From: Chara braunii
Lineage: Eukaryota; Streptophyta; Charophyceae; Charales; Characeae
DNA length: 58,379 bases
Direction of reading: 5' to 3'
Assembly: GCA_003427395.1 (NCBI GenBank)
Contig: BFEA01000893.1
Location: 328,520-386,898, forward strand
A program made the position numbers and the translations under genes. Shown here piece by piece: positions 1 to 11,160 of this stretch (its first letter is position 1; the number at the start of each line of letters is the position of its first letter). The notes beneath the pieces were generated by a model, which was not told the origin of the DNA, did not search any database, and was given only the letters and a program-made list of their open reading frames with translations.

Positions 1-58
<58 letters not shown>
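1..58. repeat. (CT)n microsatellite
   Basis: The window opens with an uninterrupted CT dinucleotide run, so its true left end is outside the window. Confidence 0.97.
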
Positions 59-63
<5 letters not shown>

Positions 64-539
64 AAAGCGGGTAGATTCATTCCCGCTTTGCGCTTCCGAC
101 GCAAATCGGGAATGATCCCGTTCGTTTTTCTTCTTTCATGCCTTTCATGCCGGCGTTCGGGATGCCTGCGCCCGGTAGTCCGAGCCTCGGCACGGATCGG
201 CATACCGGTCGGCCGAGGCTCGGACTCGATAGCTGGGCCAGGTACTGGTGGTTTAAGCAGGAAAAAAAAATCAGTCAGAACATTGGCCTGGGTGGGGAAA
301 GCTCCACTGCGGAATTGTTCTATTGACCCTCGAGTGTGGAGTTGGAAGTCGCCAAAGGATAACCAACCACCACTTACCAGAGAAAAAGCGAAGACCTCGG
401 GCAGAGATAGCAGTGTCAAGATGACAATCTGTCCTCTCAATGGACTTGTCAGAAGCGAAAGCATAATTTGAGAAAATGTGGAAAACCTTGACGTACCTCT
501 CAAATGGAAAACAGGTTAGTATCCTCTGTATGATCTCTA
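59..539. other. Non-coding stretch, possible LINE flank
   Basis: I see no supportable gene here. Open frames on both strands overlap each other and have no recognisable domain. Because a LINE C-terminal fragment begins at about 540 on the plus strand, this stretch may be a more decayed part of the same LINE, but I could not align it. Confidence 0.4.
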
Positions 540-848
540 ATGGTGACTTCATTGGCGGTCTGCCTCCGAAGTAGAGGAATGGAGGTAGATCTCCGATGCT
601 CTCGATGCAGCTGCCCCATGGAATCCACGCGCTACCTCTGGTGGGAATGCCCAACTTCCAAGCAGATATGGGATTGGTGGAAGTATCACCGAGGAAGGAT
701 GGGGGGCGAAGGTGTCAAATGGGATAAAAAGTGGGTCCTCTTGGACTTTCTGCCAATAGAAGACCTGGGTAAGAAAGAGTGGGGTTACATTGCACATGCA
801 GTGATTTGGACAGACCACAATAGAGCCATATTTCAAAAACGCCCCTTA
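540..848 (+). pseudogene. LINE ORF2 C-terminal fragment (RT-associated zinc-binding domain)
   Basis: The frame encodes a short piece matching the zinc-binding domain that follows reverse transcriptase in plant-type non-LTR retrotransposons (zf-RVT). Visible signatures are a CSRC pair, then WWECP and IWDWW, the usual C-x2-C ... CP-x4-IW layout. A second, better-preserved example with CRLC ... LQCP ... IWLWRWW sits near 52.5 kb, which supports the call. Reverse transcriptase and endonuclease are absent, and in-frame stops lie just upstream. After about residue 105 the frame runs into unrelated GC-rich sequence, so this is a relic. Coordinates of the true edges are approximate. Confidence 0.6.
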
Positions 849-1652
849 TCTTACAAAGAGTCTACCGGGAGCGCTGCGCCCCTGCAGCATCAATCATCAA
901 TCAAGGTTACCGCCACAGAGAGGAGCCGCGCGCGCAGGAAAACTGCACGCAACGAGGAAAATAGCGCGCGCGCGCTCGACGATTGTGCGCGATTGGGCGC
1001 GCGCCCTGAGCTGAAAATTGGACCAACGGTGGTCTATGTGGAGGAGCTGAGGTGTTCCAAATTTCAGATCAAATGGTCCTGTGGATCATGAGATATCGAA
1101 GATTTCGCGATGTCGAGTGGCCATGCCGGGAATTGCTGAGTGGCGCGGGGGCTGGATCTTCAATGAACGTGGTATGCTGGGCGAAGCTGTGAGATGATCG
1201 AGGGGGTGAATACTTCACCTCTCTATCTCCTAACATTTGAAAGCATTCGTAGTGCCATCTTGCCGTCTTGTGCCTATCACGAGGAATGCTATGGGCTAGC
1301 ATGCCGTGTAAGGGGGAGCAAGTTTTTCTTACGAAGCTTGCTTCAGGAAGAATCATTGGTGCTCTTCTTCTTGCATATTTTGGTGGAGGAGGTCGGCTCG
1401 CAGCAAGAGGGAGGAGAGTACAGTGTGTCCCATGAGATGGGAGGACGAATGGAGGGAGATGAGGAGGGAAGTGATATTCAGGTTCTCAGCTCGTATCCAG
1501 TGCGTTTTTTTTTTAAGAAAGGTTCTGCGTCATCTTATCGGGACAACATCAGTTAGTAAGTGGGCTTCGTCATCAGCATGTTCGTCAGCGACAACTTTAT
1601 CATCAGCTCGTAGGAGGGCATCCTCATCACCAGCTTCGGTTTTATCATCGCC
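849..1652. other. Non-coding stretch with a GCGC-rich patch
   Basis: No gene supported. A patch at about 925-1010 is unusually rich in alternating GCGC, unlike the neighbouring DNA. The rest is unremarkable and grades into the triplet satellite to the right. Confidence 0.4.
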
Positions 1653-1695
1653 GTCATCATCATCATCATCATCATCGGCGGTTGTCATCATCGTT

Positions 1696-1758
<63 letters not shown>

Positions 1759-1813
1759 TCATCATCATCAGCATCATCATCAGCATCATCGTCATTATCA
1801 TCATCATCAACAT

Positions 1814-1854
<41 letters not shown>

Positions 1855-1896
1855 TTACTGACATCATCATCATCTTTATGAGCATCTTCATTGGTG

Positions 1897-1941
<45 letters not shown>

Positions 1942-1958
1942 TATGAGCATCATCATCA

Positions 1959-1993
<35 letters not shown>

Positions 1994-2036
1994 ACATCAG
2001 CATCATCATTATCGTCATCATATACTCATCATTATG
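1653..2036. repeat. CAT/ATC trinucleotide satellite
   Basis: The stretch is dominated by CAT triplets in several long pure runs (about 1690-1760 and 1894-1995) with short CAG and CAA interruptions. Long runs of identical residues in the translated frames come purely from the repeat. Shorter CAT patches recur at 2410-2450, 2940-2960 and 43695-43712, showing that the motif is common locally. Confidence 0.95.
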
Positions 2037-2459
2037 ATGATGAGTATTATCATCATTATTAGTTTTTATTATTAGATATTGTTCTTCAAGGCATTGTTCG
2101 CCTTTCGCATCAGCAGGTGAGAGGGTCGTCATTATCTTCCTCATTATCTTTATCTTCAGCGTGTTGTTCTTCGTCATNAACAAAATCCAAGCGAATGTCA
2201 TTTTGGTGAGGGGGAGGGGGAGAGCCCAGCTCTGCAGGGGTTTCATTAGGTGGGTGGTGAAACCTTGGAGGGGGCACGGGCAGATTGTGAGGATTACTCT
2301 TTTCTGGGGCTGGGCATCAAATCCCAGCGGGGGCAGCTTAGGGTAAAGGGATAGACAGGGGAGTGGAGAGAATGGAGGAAGGAAGGGAGAGTAGGGATTT
2401 TTTATGAATCATCTCATCATCAAAATCTTCATCATCATCATCATCATCCATGTTATATC
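2037..2459. other. Non-coding stretch
   Basis: No gene seen. It contains one unknown base (2177), a G-rich patch (about 2208-2400) and a small CAT patch at its right end. Confidence 0.5.
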
Positions 2460-3420
2460 ATGCTTTCTGGTGTGTTGTAATTCTCGGTGGTATCTGACCT
2501 CCTTCCTTAATCGGGATAATGAGATTTTAGAGATGACTGAATCTGGACCGATATCTACAGAGTTACTTTGTCTTTGCCCCTGGTTTGGCGATGCCAGAAC
2601 GACGCTGGCCGGTGCTGGGGCAGTGCCCTGTAACCTGCAATTTGGCAGGAGTGTGAGGCCTTGTAGAGAGATCTGGGGATTTGCCGAGGGAGGAAGGCAA
2701 TCCAGTGGCGAACCGGGGGGGCTGCCTTGACAACCTATGGGGCCAAGGATAGTCTAGGTGGTGAGAACAGGTCAGCTATGGTAGACATTGGTAAGGAGGG
2801 TATCGTCTCTGAGATGAAATGTCCTGGTGCAGGGAGGGCTGGGAAGGTTCGAGGATTAGGAGGCCAGAAGTGCTGTTATAACATAGTCTTTTATATTTGC
2901 TATATTTTCTATTTATTAATCATCATACTCATCATTATCAAAATCATCATCATCATCACATCATTTGATTCATTAGTATCATAATCTGATTAATGATATA
3001 TTAAGCTTTTTGGTGTTCTGAAATTTTGACAGCATCTAATATTCTTCCACATTCGGAATATAGAACTTCAAAGATGATTGAACCTGGACTAATATCTACT
3101 GAGTTGATCTGTTCTGTGCCCTTGGTTTGCCGATGCCAGAACGATGCTGGTCGGAGCTGGGGCGTTGCCCTGTAACCTGCAAATGGCAGGAGTGTGAGGC
3201 CTTGTAGAGAGATCTGGGGTTTGCTGAGGGNGGAAGGCATTCCAGTGGTGAACCGGGGGGGGCTGCAAGGTGGCGAGAAGAGATCAGCTAAGGTTGACGT
3301 TGGGTAGGTTGGTTTTGTCTCTGAGGCACAGTGTTCTGGTGCAGTGAGGGCTAGGAGTTGTTCTAGGATTAGGAGGTCAGGATAGCTGATATAGCATAAT
3401 CTTTTATATTTTTTCATATA
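2460..3420. repeat. Direct tandem duplication, period about 542 bp
   Basis: Two diverged copies lie head to tail, roughly 2460-2960 and 3003-3420. They share long blocks such as ATGCCAGAACGA at 2591 and 3133, TGTAACCTGCAA, and GAGTGTGAGGCCTTGTAGAG, in the same order and spacing. Copy 2 contains an unknown base. No protein is conserved between the copies, so this looks like a duplicated non-coding segment rather than duplicated genes. Confidence 0.85.
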
Positions 3421-4066
3421 TTTGAATCATTAGTCTCTTTAGCATCATTATCTGTGGTATCAGCAGGGTCATCATCCTCCGGGTAGACTGTGAGGACCCC
3501 GGCCTCAATCTTATTATTGGTAATATCAAGCCTTGGGCACCGGGCCCTGTTAAAACAAAGAAAAAAAAAAAAGAAAAAAAAAGGAAAGGGTTGTTCCGGG
3601 CAATTCGGGTGGGCTGGCAAAAGAGAGCGAAATCAGGTCGAGGAAGCAAACAGCAGCTGCATTGGTTCCTAAGGACATGGGCCAATAACCGCCAGCTCGC
3701 AGCTGTACACAACACAAGGGGTTTGGAATTTGGGAAGTGGATCAGGGAATTAGGCAATAATGGGAAGTAGGATAAGAGGGAGGTCAGATAGGGACATGGT
3801 AGGGACCAGCACACTTGGTCAGTAGGGAGGAGGCTGGAGAGTGTTTGACGGTTTTGACTATTTGGTTGAACTTAGGGTGATTGGAATAGACCATTGAACC
3901 AGGGCACTAAGTTCAGTAGGGGCGCAGTGGCCAAGTAAGAGAGGGGCCCAGGAATAAGGAGCTCTGCTCCATTGGGCGGAATGCCCGGTAGCCGTCTTAG
4001 ACTGCCAAGTAGGTTAGTCCAATGTGACAACGAACATGAAGCAATGGATTGTAGATGAAGAGTAGT
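3421..4066. other. Non-coding stretch with LTR-like start
   Basis: No gene supported. At 3488 the sequence TGTGAGGACCCCGGCCTCAA resembles the TG-initiated start of plant LTRs. A related TGTGAGGTCCCTAACCTCAA occurs at 4219, 731 bp away in the same orientation. An A-rich run lies at 3560-3592. The two starts may be relics of related LTRs, but I cannot find matching ends. Confidence 0.3.
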
Positions 4067-4147
4067 TTTCAATAAGGGAATGGAATAGGAGATTGTGTAT
4101 TTGGCTTTTTCAATAAGGGAATGGAATAGGAGATTGTGTATTTGGCA
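4067..4147. repeat. 41 bp tandem duplication
   Basis: A segment containing AGGGAATGGAATAGGAGATT is present twice in direct succession with almost no divergence, which indicates a recent local duplication. Confidence 0.92.
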
Positions 4148-5399
4148 ACGTGATTGGTTTTGGTTATGCCGAACCGTAAGCGAAACTGGATGAGGCTGCC
4201 AAGATAACTCCGGGTCGAACTGTGAGGTCCCTAACCTCAATCGCTTGTTCTTGAGTAATCTGGATTTAAGAAATACAAGGAAATCACGTTTAAACGAAAA
4301 GAAAGTGCTACCAGTAGACAAGGACAAGGGATAGTACAGGTTGTGCACCCATGCATCATGGGCTTGTTTGAAGGCATGTACTGTGCCAAAAATACTGACT
4401 GGAAACAGTTGTCGATTGTGAACGTTGCTTGCGAACGAGACCAGAAACTCAAAGCGGAGTGGGAGGGCCTTACTATGTTCCCTTCCATTGAGAACGGGTA
4501 AGTGTCTCCTTTTATTTTATTTTCATGATTTTTAAAACGAGAAAAACACCTTAACGAAGTCACAACCCCCCCCCCCCCCCCTCTCTTTTTTCAATTCCTT
4601 GAAAATGCAACTTCCCGCCACTACAAATGCACAAACGAAAATGACAACTTATTCTTTCTTTGCTGCGGATTGGAGGGAAAGGCGACCTCAAAAGTAATCC
4701 TGCTCAAAATCATGTCGGCTGTCCAGATCCCATACCATCGACAAGCAAAAAGGATTGCCGACAACCACACATGATCAAACGCGCGGCCTCCGCATGGTAA
4801 TACTTGGCGAGTGGGTCCTAGCACCGGGGGACAGCCATATATTTTTCTCTCACCTCACATGTTTTTCAACTGACGTTCTGCCATATCATGGAGCATATCT
4901 TTCTTTCACTACCTACCTACATCTACTCCTAAGGCTATACAGGGGACCCGTGCAAGCATAGCCTTCCACCTCTCTTCGGTGAAGGGAGGTTACCTCTCTC
5001 GGTGAAGATAGGCAACGACATGTTTGCCCATCTGCCCTAGCGGTTAGGGTGGAGGGTTGGGGCCGCCGGTGAGGCCCGGCTAACACAGGGACTGAGCATT
5101 TGCCAGTACCTGATGGGGGTGGGGGAGGATGAAAAGAGAGGAACAACATAATCCTTTTTTTTTTTCTAACAAAAAAAGGTCGACCACTCGTATTCTTCAT
5201 CAACAACCAATTGAGGCTGAGGTCCTCATAATTTAACCCGGTGTCATTCTGGGTGCCTTACGCAGTTTCGCTTATGGTTCTGGTTGAATCGAATATCAAT
5301 CTATCCTTCAATGTCTTACTTGTTCCAATCTTACTTACAGAGGAGGCCAAACTTTCGAGTCAAAGGTTATAACCCACTATAATTCCCCTGTCCTATTCT
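4148..5399. other. Non-coding stretch
   Basis: No gene seen on either strand. Notable small items are a run of 16 C at 4566-4581 and a T-run near 5154-5165. Confidence 0.5.
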
Positions 5400-6738
5400 G
5401 TTCTACTACGACTCCTATCTAACACCACCGGGCCTACAAAAAACGACCCCTGGGACTACCGCGGCTGTGGCGGACCCACCAGGTCTGGTGCTCCGCCTGG
5501 GATAGAGATGGAGATGGAGGATGAGAGTGGAGCAAGATGGCACAGCGCAGCTCCCACGCGAGACTCCAACGCACGTACTCCAAACTGTGCGAATGCAGAA
5601 TGATCCGAAATACAGACTCTAGCTGGGGTATACCCCAACGGACTGACTGGACTGGACTGGACTGGCTGGTACCGACAGAGATACCGGCCTGGACTGGACT
5701 ACCCCGTAGACAACACATGCCTGTGAGAACAGGCCAAGGGGCTGGTCTCACAGGCCAACCAAAGGTCCGCTACATGATCCTCGGCCTGTGATGGATCGCC
5801 TAGATACAAGCACGCTTCTGCCAAGAAGCGGAACTCTACCGAAGAAAAAGAAAACCCAAGTAGTGTAGGATGCGGAGCAAGCTCCATGCTGAGTCCATGC
5901 GATGCAACCTAGGATAGAAAGTGTCACAAAAAATAGCAATGTCACAGCTAACAGCCTAAGTGAAAGCAAAAGCAACTAACTAGTATACATATGATAGGAA
6001 AGCCGAAAGTAATGACAGCTAAATCCTAGAATGTTGGAGGCAGTAGTCTCAGTCTGGAAACAACTGACAAGTGCATAAGTCCTAGGAACAACAAAAGAAG
6101 AAACAACTAAATCCTAGAAATGTTAGAGGCAGGAGCCTCAGTCTGAGAGCAACAAAGGAACAACAAGACAACCATATGTCACAAGAGAAGTGTGTCGCAA
6201 ACCACAGGCGGGATGGTCTTTGAGGGTGGCGAATGCAACCTAGGGGCCGATAAACTCCTAAGGGCCTCTACACATAATGGTAGGGAGATACGTGTCATTA
6301 GGCTCAATGAGGGTAGGGAACTGGGAGCGAACAAAACCAAAGACCCTAACAGATAAACCATCAGGGTGGGTAATGTTCGACTAAAGGGGTGACCTCTATG
6401 GAGGGTCGACCATGTAAGGGAATAAGGGAGCCTGGTATACTGGGTGCACTTAGATGAAGCATGCAAGGCTGCCTAACTAGGGCGTGAGGGCCGACAAAGG
6501 GTAGAAAAAGTGATGGGTTAGGGAATCATGCAAATGACTCCTAAGGTGGGGGAAGTCGGAGCTGGATCCGTAAGCTAGGAAGCCAGGGCAACGCTACGGT
6601 CCCGATGCCTATGCGTATCCCAAGGGAGAGCCCAACTCATAGGAACCCGGCAAAGGGAGACCATCATGGGACATAACCAGGGTATTGTATAGGGTAAGGT
6701 GGTAAGAGAGTGACGACGTCTGAAGTAGGCAGAGTTGA
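5400..6738. other. Region 3' of the chromovirus, LTR not delimited
   Basis: This lies downstream of the minus-strand chromovirus polyprotein, where its 3' LTR would be expected. I could not identify TG...CA ends or a polypurine tract. It contains a short GGACT pentamer run (about 5640-5700) and a tandem duplication at 6014-6152. The opposite LTR, which would allow a comparison, is probably lost in or beyond the assembly gap. Confidence 0.35.
6014..6152. repeat. Tandem duplication of about 87 bp
   Basis: Two diverged copies begin at about 6014 and 6101. They share CTAAATCCTAGAA, GTTAGAGGCAG-type and CTCAGTCTG blocks in the same order. Confidence 0.8.
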
Positions 6739-7308
6739 TCATGACGAAGGCCGTGAAGCTGTCGATGACGTCCATGATGAGAAGTTCAGAATGTCGTCGA
6801 GGAAGAGCCGGAACGTCGACGAGCTGAAGTGGAAAAACTGAAGTGGATGGAGTACGGAGAAGTCAAAGACGTGGGAAGATAAGTCAGAGTCAATCATCGT
6901 ATCGGGCAAGACGACGACGAGTGCGTTGTGGACGCTCAGAAGCAGTGGCTGCTGCTGAAGGTCTGCCTCAGATAGAGCAGGCTCGACTTCAGCTATCTCC
7001 TCAGCCGAGGGAAAAGGAGGAGGGTCAGTGGGCTGAGGAGGAGGAGTCAACCCAGCACGACGAGCACGGTCGTAGGCACGCACCAACATGTGAGCGTGCT
7101 GCAAGTGCTCCAGGGGCTCCCAAGTAGTCTCCTCATCAGGATAACCCTTCCAATGTACGAGATACTCGACATGGAGAGGGTTGTCGTGGGTGACTCGGCG
7201 ACCAATGATGTGGTGCTCGTATGGTCGTCTAGTGAAACGCTCGTATGGTCGTCCAGTGATGTCTGCGGTAGGGACGCAGTAACGAGACGTGGTAGACATC
7301 GTGCACAC
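6739..7308 (-). pseudogene. Chromodomain, C-terminal end of chromovirus pol
   Basis: The frame contains a chromodomain core: EYLVHWKGYPDEETTWEPLE, with the aromatic and WKGY/TWEP signature typical of integrase-linked chromodomains. These domains bind modified histone tails and bias where the element inserts. A variable, proline- and acid-rich tail follows. It is one frameshift away from the integrase frame upstream, the break lying between about 7230 and 7310, so integrase and chromodomain cannot be made as one protein from this copy. Confidence 0.9.
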
Positions 7309-8510
7309 GAGCCTGGCGTAGGTAGTCAGGCAGCTTCACACCGAAGCTGACCGGGCTAGATGCCGTATCAAAACCGATGGCCTGGAGAATGCGGCATGGG
7401 TCGAAGAAGCGATGCCGGAACTTGCGAAGCGTGTCCGCTTCGAGCTGTAAGTGGCGGGCGTCGATAAGCACATCATCACCGACTTTGAATGAACGATCCA
7501 TCCTCGATTGGTTTGCACGTGCGGCCATGCGAGTTTGGGAAGCGGCTATGTGCTCATATGAGGTCTTCATGATTGACGTCATGTGTGCAACCCAATCATC
7601 CAGCGCGGGACAACTCGTGTCGGGGTGCATCTGTAACCGTCGAAGGAAGTCCGCAGGAACACAAGGGTGATAGCCAGGGTCGCAATAGTAAGGCGACATC
7701 CCTGTGGATAGCGAGACAACGTGGTTGTAGGCTATCTCCGCGTGGGCAAGATGGAGATCCCACTGCTGGTCGTCACGAACAATCTTTCGGAAAATATCTC
7801 CAAGAGTCTTGTTCGTGACCTCGATCTGACCATTGGTCTGGGGATGGTAAGACGAGGAGAAGAGGGGTTGGGTGCGGTAAACCTCGTGGAGCCGTCGCCA
7901 GAATTGGTTGGTAAAGTGCAGGTCACAGTCATATATGATACTTAGAGGTAAGCCATTGTCATGCATGACTCGGTCAAACACGATGTCGGCGACCTCACGT
8001 GCACTGATGACATAGCGGCACGGAACAAACCGTGCGCATTTCGTGAAGCGGTTGGCGACGACCAGGATAGCATTATGACCGCGGAGGGTCCGAGGACGAA
8101 GAGGACCGATAAAGTCCATCGAGATGGACTACCAACAACCCTCAGGGATAAGAAGAGGGTGGAGCAAACCATAAGACAAGTGGTTCGGTGGAACACTCTT
8201 CGACAAAGTCCTTCACAAAGTCCTTGCGCTTCGGCCAGACGTACAGGCGGCTCACACGAGCCAACGTCTTGTGGAAGCCCATATGACCGGCGGCTGCCTG
8301 GTCATGGAACTCTGCTACTGCTCGGACACGTAGCTGTCCAGTGCAGGGAACGTAAATATGGGGCTCTTTGGTGTCCTGTGAACCGTGCCAGTACACAAGA
8401 CCATTGTCCCCGAGAGAGTAGTTCAGGACAGTCTTGCCACTCGGAAGGATCGCATGGATGTCGCGATAGTCGGGGCAGTGGCGGTACTGGGTGCGAAACT
8501 CGTCAATCAC
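7229..8510 (-). pseudogene. Integrase (zinc-binding and catalytic core) of the chromovirus
   Basis: The N-terminal zinc-binding region (8510-8142) shows EFHDQAAAGHMGF, then DFVKDFVEEC. The second half of the finger, normally CxxCQxxK, is missing: a small deletion shifts the frame right after the first Cys. The catalytic core (8119-7229) is open for 296 residues. The three acidic positions of the DDE integrase are kept: MDFIG, then Asp in YDCDLHFTNQFW, then Glu in QTNGQIEVTN. The following region with VGDDVLIDARHL and HDVYHVSLLRPY matches the usual post-core module. Integrase inserts the cDNA copy into chromosomal DNA; this copy is split from both its zinc finger and its chromodomain. Confidence 0.92.
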
Positions 8511-8524
8511 CGAGTGGTGGACGG

Positions 8525-10008
8525 TGGTGACCGAGATGCAGCAAGATGGATCTGCTCCAGGTTATGGTCAGGGTACCGGGATAAGGCATTTGCGACCCGA
8601 TTAGTCTCACCCTTGATGTGCTCAGTGGTGAAACTAAACTCGGATAGGTCGCGCCACCAGCGAGCCTATCGAGGAGTGAGCTTCGGCGTTGTCAGAAAAG
8701 CCTGGACAACAGAGTTGTCTGTCCGCACCGTGAATGGTGCCCCGTGCAGGTAGTGACGTCCGTATCGAGCGGCATAAACTACTGCGAGAACCTCACATTC
8801 ATCAGCGGTGTAGTTTTTCTCGGCGGGCAAGAGCTGACGGGTGTAGAAGGCTATCGGACAATCACCTGAGTGAGACTCGACAATACCGTCCTCCGCGATG
8901 CTAGGAGAATAGTCAATAGAAGGCTCGTCAGTTGCTGGACGAGTAGGCGTTAGGCGGGAAGCAGTAGTAGGGGTTGGGGGTGGGAAGCGAGGGATGCGAG
9001 GATGAGAGGAATCAGGAGAGGAAGGGAAAATCTGAGAAAGCACTGCTCCTACAGCGAAGTCTGACGCATCGGTGGTAAGGATAAAAGGGCGATCAAAATC
9101 GGGTAGGTGAAGAACTGGTGCACATGTCCCCGCCTTCTTGAGGGCTTGGAAGGCGTCCTCGTGGAGGGGTGTCAAAGTCCATGGCGGGTTCTTCCGGAGG
9201 AGGGTGGAGGTAAGGACGTAGGAATACATAGTGTATCCCTGGATGAAGTTACTATAGTAACTACCGAGGCCTAAGAAACTGCGAAGCTGCTTTGTGGATG
9301 TGGGGACGGGCCACTGCGCAATAACAGTGATTTTCGCATTGTCCATGTGGAGACAAGGGTCAGACAGGTAGTGTCCTAAGAAGTCTACTTTGTGTTGGGC
9401 AAAGCGACACTTGCTCAGCTTGGCGTAGAAGCCATGTTTGCGCAAGCGGTTAAGGACGTCGTAGAGGTGTCTGAGATGCTCCTCAAGGGTACGGCTGTAA
9501 ATCAAGATATCGTTGAGGTAGACGATAACGTACTGCTCCAGGATGTCCCTGAACATGTCGTTCATTGCCCTTTGGAAGGTAGCGGGTGCGTTGGTGAGGC
9601 CGAATGGCATCACCGTAAACTCATAGTGGCCGAAGCGCGATCGGAACGCTGTCTTCGGCTGGTCCGCTGCAACGACGCAGATCTGAAGATAACCGCTATG
9701 AAGATTAAACGGTTGCCTGTTAGGTGGTCAAACGGTTCGTTGGAACGAGGCATGGGGTAGTTGTTCTTAACCGTGTGGTGGTTGAGACCACGATAGTCGA
9801 TGCAGAGACGGAGAGTTTCATCTGCTTTGCTAGCAAAGAGGACGGGTGCACCCCATGGGGAGTTGCTGGGCTTAATGAAACCCAGTCTCAGGAGCTCCTC
9901 AAGTTGACGCTTGAGTTCAGTGGCCCCGGGGATCGAGAGTCTGTAGGGTGCTCGGTGGTGAACACGATAGTCAGGTAGAAGCTGGATGGAGTACTCGACA
10001 TTGCGCAT
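8525..10008 (-). pseudogene. Reverse transcriptase and RNase H of the chromovirus
   Basis: RT begins at about 10008 with LLRLGFIKPSNSPWGAPVLF and LRLCIDYRGLNHHTVKNNYP, the classic gypsy RT fingers. A frameshift near 9720 then moves to the frame with YEFTVMPFGLTNAPATFQR. Motif A reads FNLHSGY where DLRSGY is normal (codon 9704-9706). The catalytic box reads YLND where YLDD or YIDD is normal (codon 9512-9514). RNase H follows with LTTDASDFAVGAVLSQ, ADECEVLAV and VRTDN. A TAG at 8666-8668 sits where the family has Gln before ARW, and the frame then continues to about 8525. RT activity is therefore not expected. Confidence 0.92.
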
Positions 10009-10032
10009 CGGTGGGATGTCGGTATACGAGAA

Positions 10033-10404
10033 CTACGATGGGAAAACGTCGCGGTAGTCTCGAATGAGGTCACGAACTGCGGGCTCCAGGTCGGCCGTAT
10101 AGTGTGCGAGTTCCTCGGCGTCATCGTCAGCACGTGACGGCGGGGTGGACTCGACGGGCGACAGAGGGAGGGAAGTAGAGATGAAAGTCAAGGAGATAGA
10201 AGGAGGATCTGGCTCCAGAGAGATGAGCTCGACGTTTAGACAGGGTGGATCATAGTGCAAGAGATCCGTAACGTTCACCATAAAGAAGGTGACGTCGTCA
10301 TATCTGATGAAGTGAGCGAACCGCCGAGGCGAGGTGACGGTGATAGTAGGAGATGGTGTGGGCACGAAAGGCTCAAGGGGAGGGGGATTGGGGCGTGGTG
10401 TCAC
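10033..10404 (-). pseudogene. Protease-RT linker of the chromovirus
   Basis: A proline-rich segment of about 120 residues ends in LEPAVRDLIRDYRDVFPS, the conserved sequence just before the gypsy RT domain. It joins the protease frame to the RT frame and has no catalytic role that I can see. Confidence 0.7.
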
Positions 10405-10800
10405 AGTGGTACCTATAAAAGGTATGCGATACGTCTGTCTATACTTCGTTCTGAAAACGAGAGTGTTGGTCGCCCAATCGGCCTCGGTGCTTCGGAACCG
10501 ATGAGACCACGGAGTACTGAGAATGAAATTGTACCCTGTCTACATCACATCGAAATGTGCAGAGGAGCAGTGGTGACGAGACGCTGGGGGACGATCAGTC
10601 AGGTCGAGAGTGAGGAAGAAAGGGAGGTCGGTGACCGTCTGATCGAAGAAGCGCTGAGTCTTGTCATTTCCTAGGGTAACGAAGATGAGAGTCGGCGACC
10701 CTATTGTGGGTTACCGGGCTTCTTTCACCACATATGGTTGAATGAAGTCGCTCTGAGAACCGGAATCCCACAGCGCTGAGTACACCCTCGTGGAATGATC
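10390..10800 (-). pseudogene. Retropepsin-like protease of the chromovirus
   Basis: The minus strand encodes VYSALWDSGSQSDFIQ, the D-S/T-G active site of retroviral-type aspartic proteases, with DSG at 10759-10767. Further on, FDVM-stop-TGYNFILSTPW matches the family's FDVx-TGYDFILGTPW segment, with a TAG in place of a normal residue and Gly changed to Ser. The domain precedes RT as expected. The enzyme would cut the gag-pol polyprotein. Confidence 0.8.
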
Positions 10801-11160
10801 GGGAGGGTGCGATCAGGGTCAGAGAGGATGGCGAGAAGGCGATGCAGTGCAGCGACATAGAGGGTGAGTCGCTCCTGACGAGCCTGCAGCATGCTAAAGT
10901 CCTGAAGGGAGGACACAACGTCCTCGCGAGTCGCAAGCTGCTCGCTGCAACGGGCTGAGCAAATGGCTCGACGTGTCGGTAGTCGACGAAAGGTAGGAGG
11001 GGAGACGGTGGTCTGCGGAGACGCAGACGGTACAGCGACAGAGGGCTGAGTACACTCTGTCAGGTCCTGCGATACCTCAACTCCAGTAGCGAGAGGGGCA
11101 AACCACGACGGAGATGTCGGGAACTCAAGTACTGAGGAGGGCGCAGGTGTACACTGCACC

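Noticed and set aside
1423-1881. Open frames made of long Ile, Ser or Met runs over the CAT satellite.
   Set aside because: They are translations of a trinucleotide repeat with no conserved context.
5030-5100. Possible tRNA gene because of several short stems.
   Set aside because: No T-arm GGTTCRA box, anticodon arm or acceptor pairing could be assembled.
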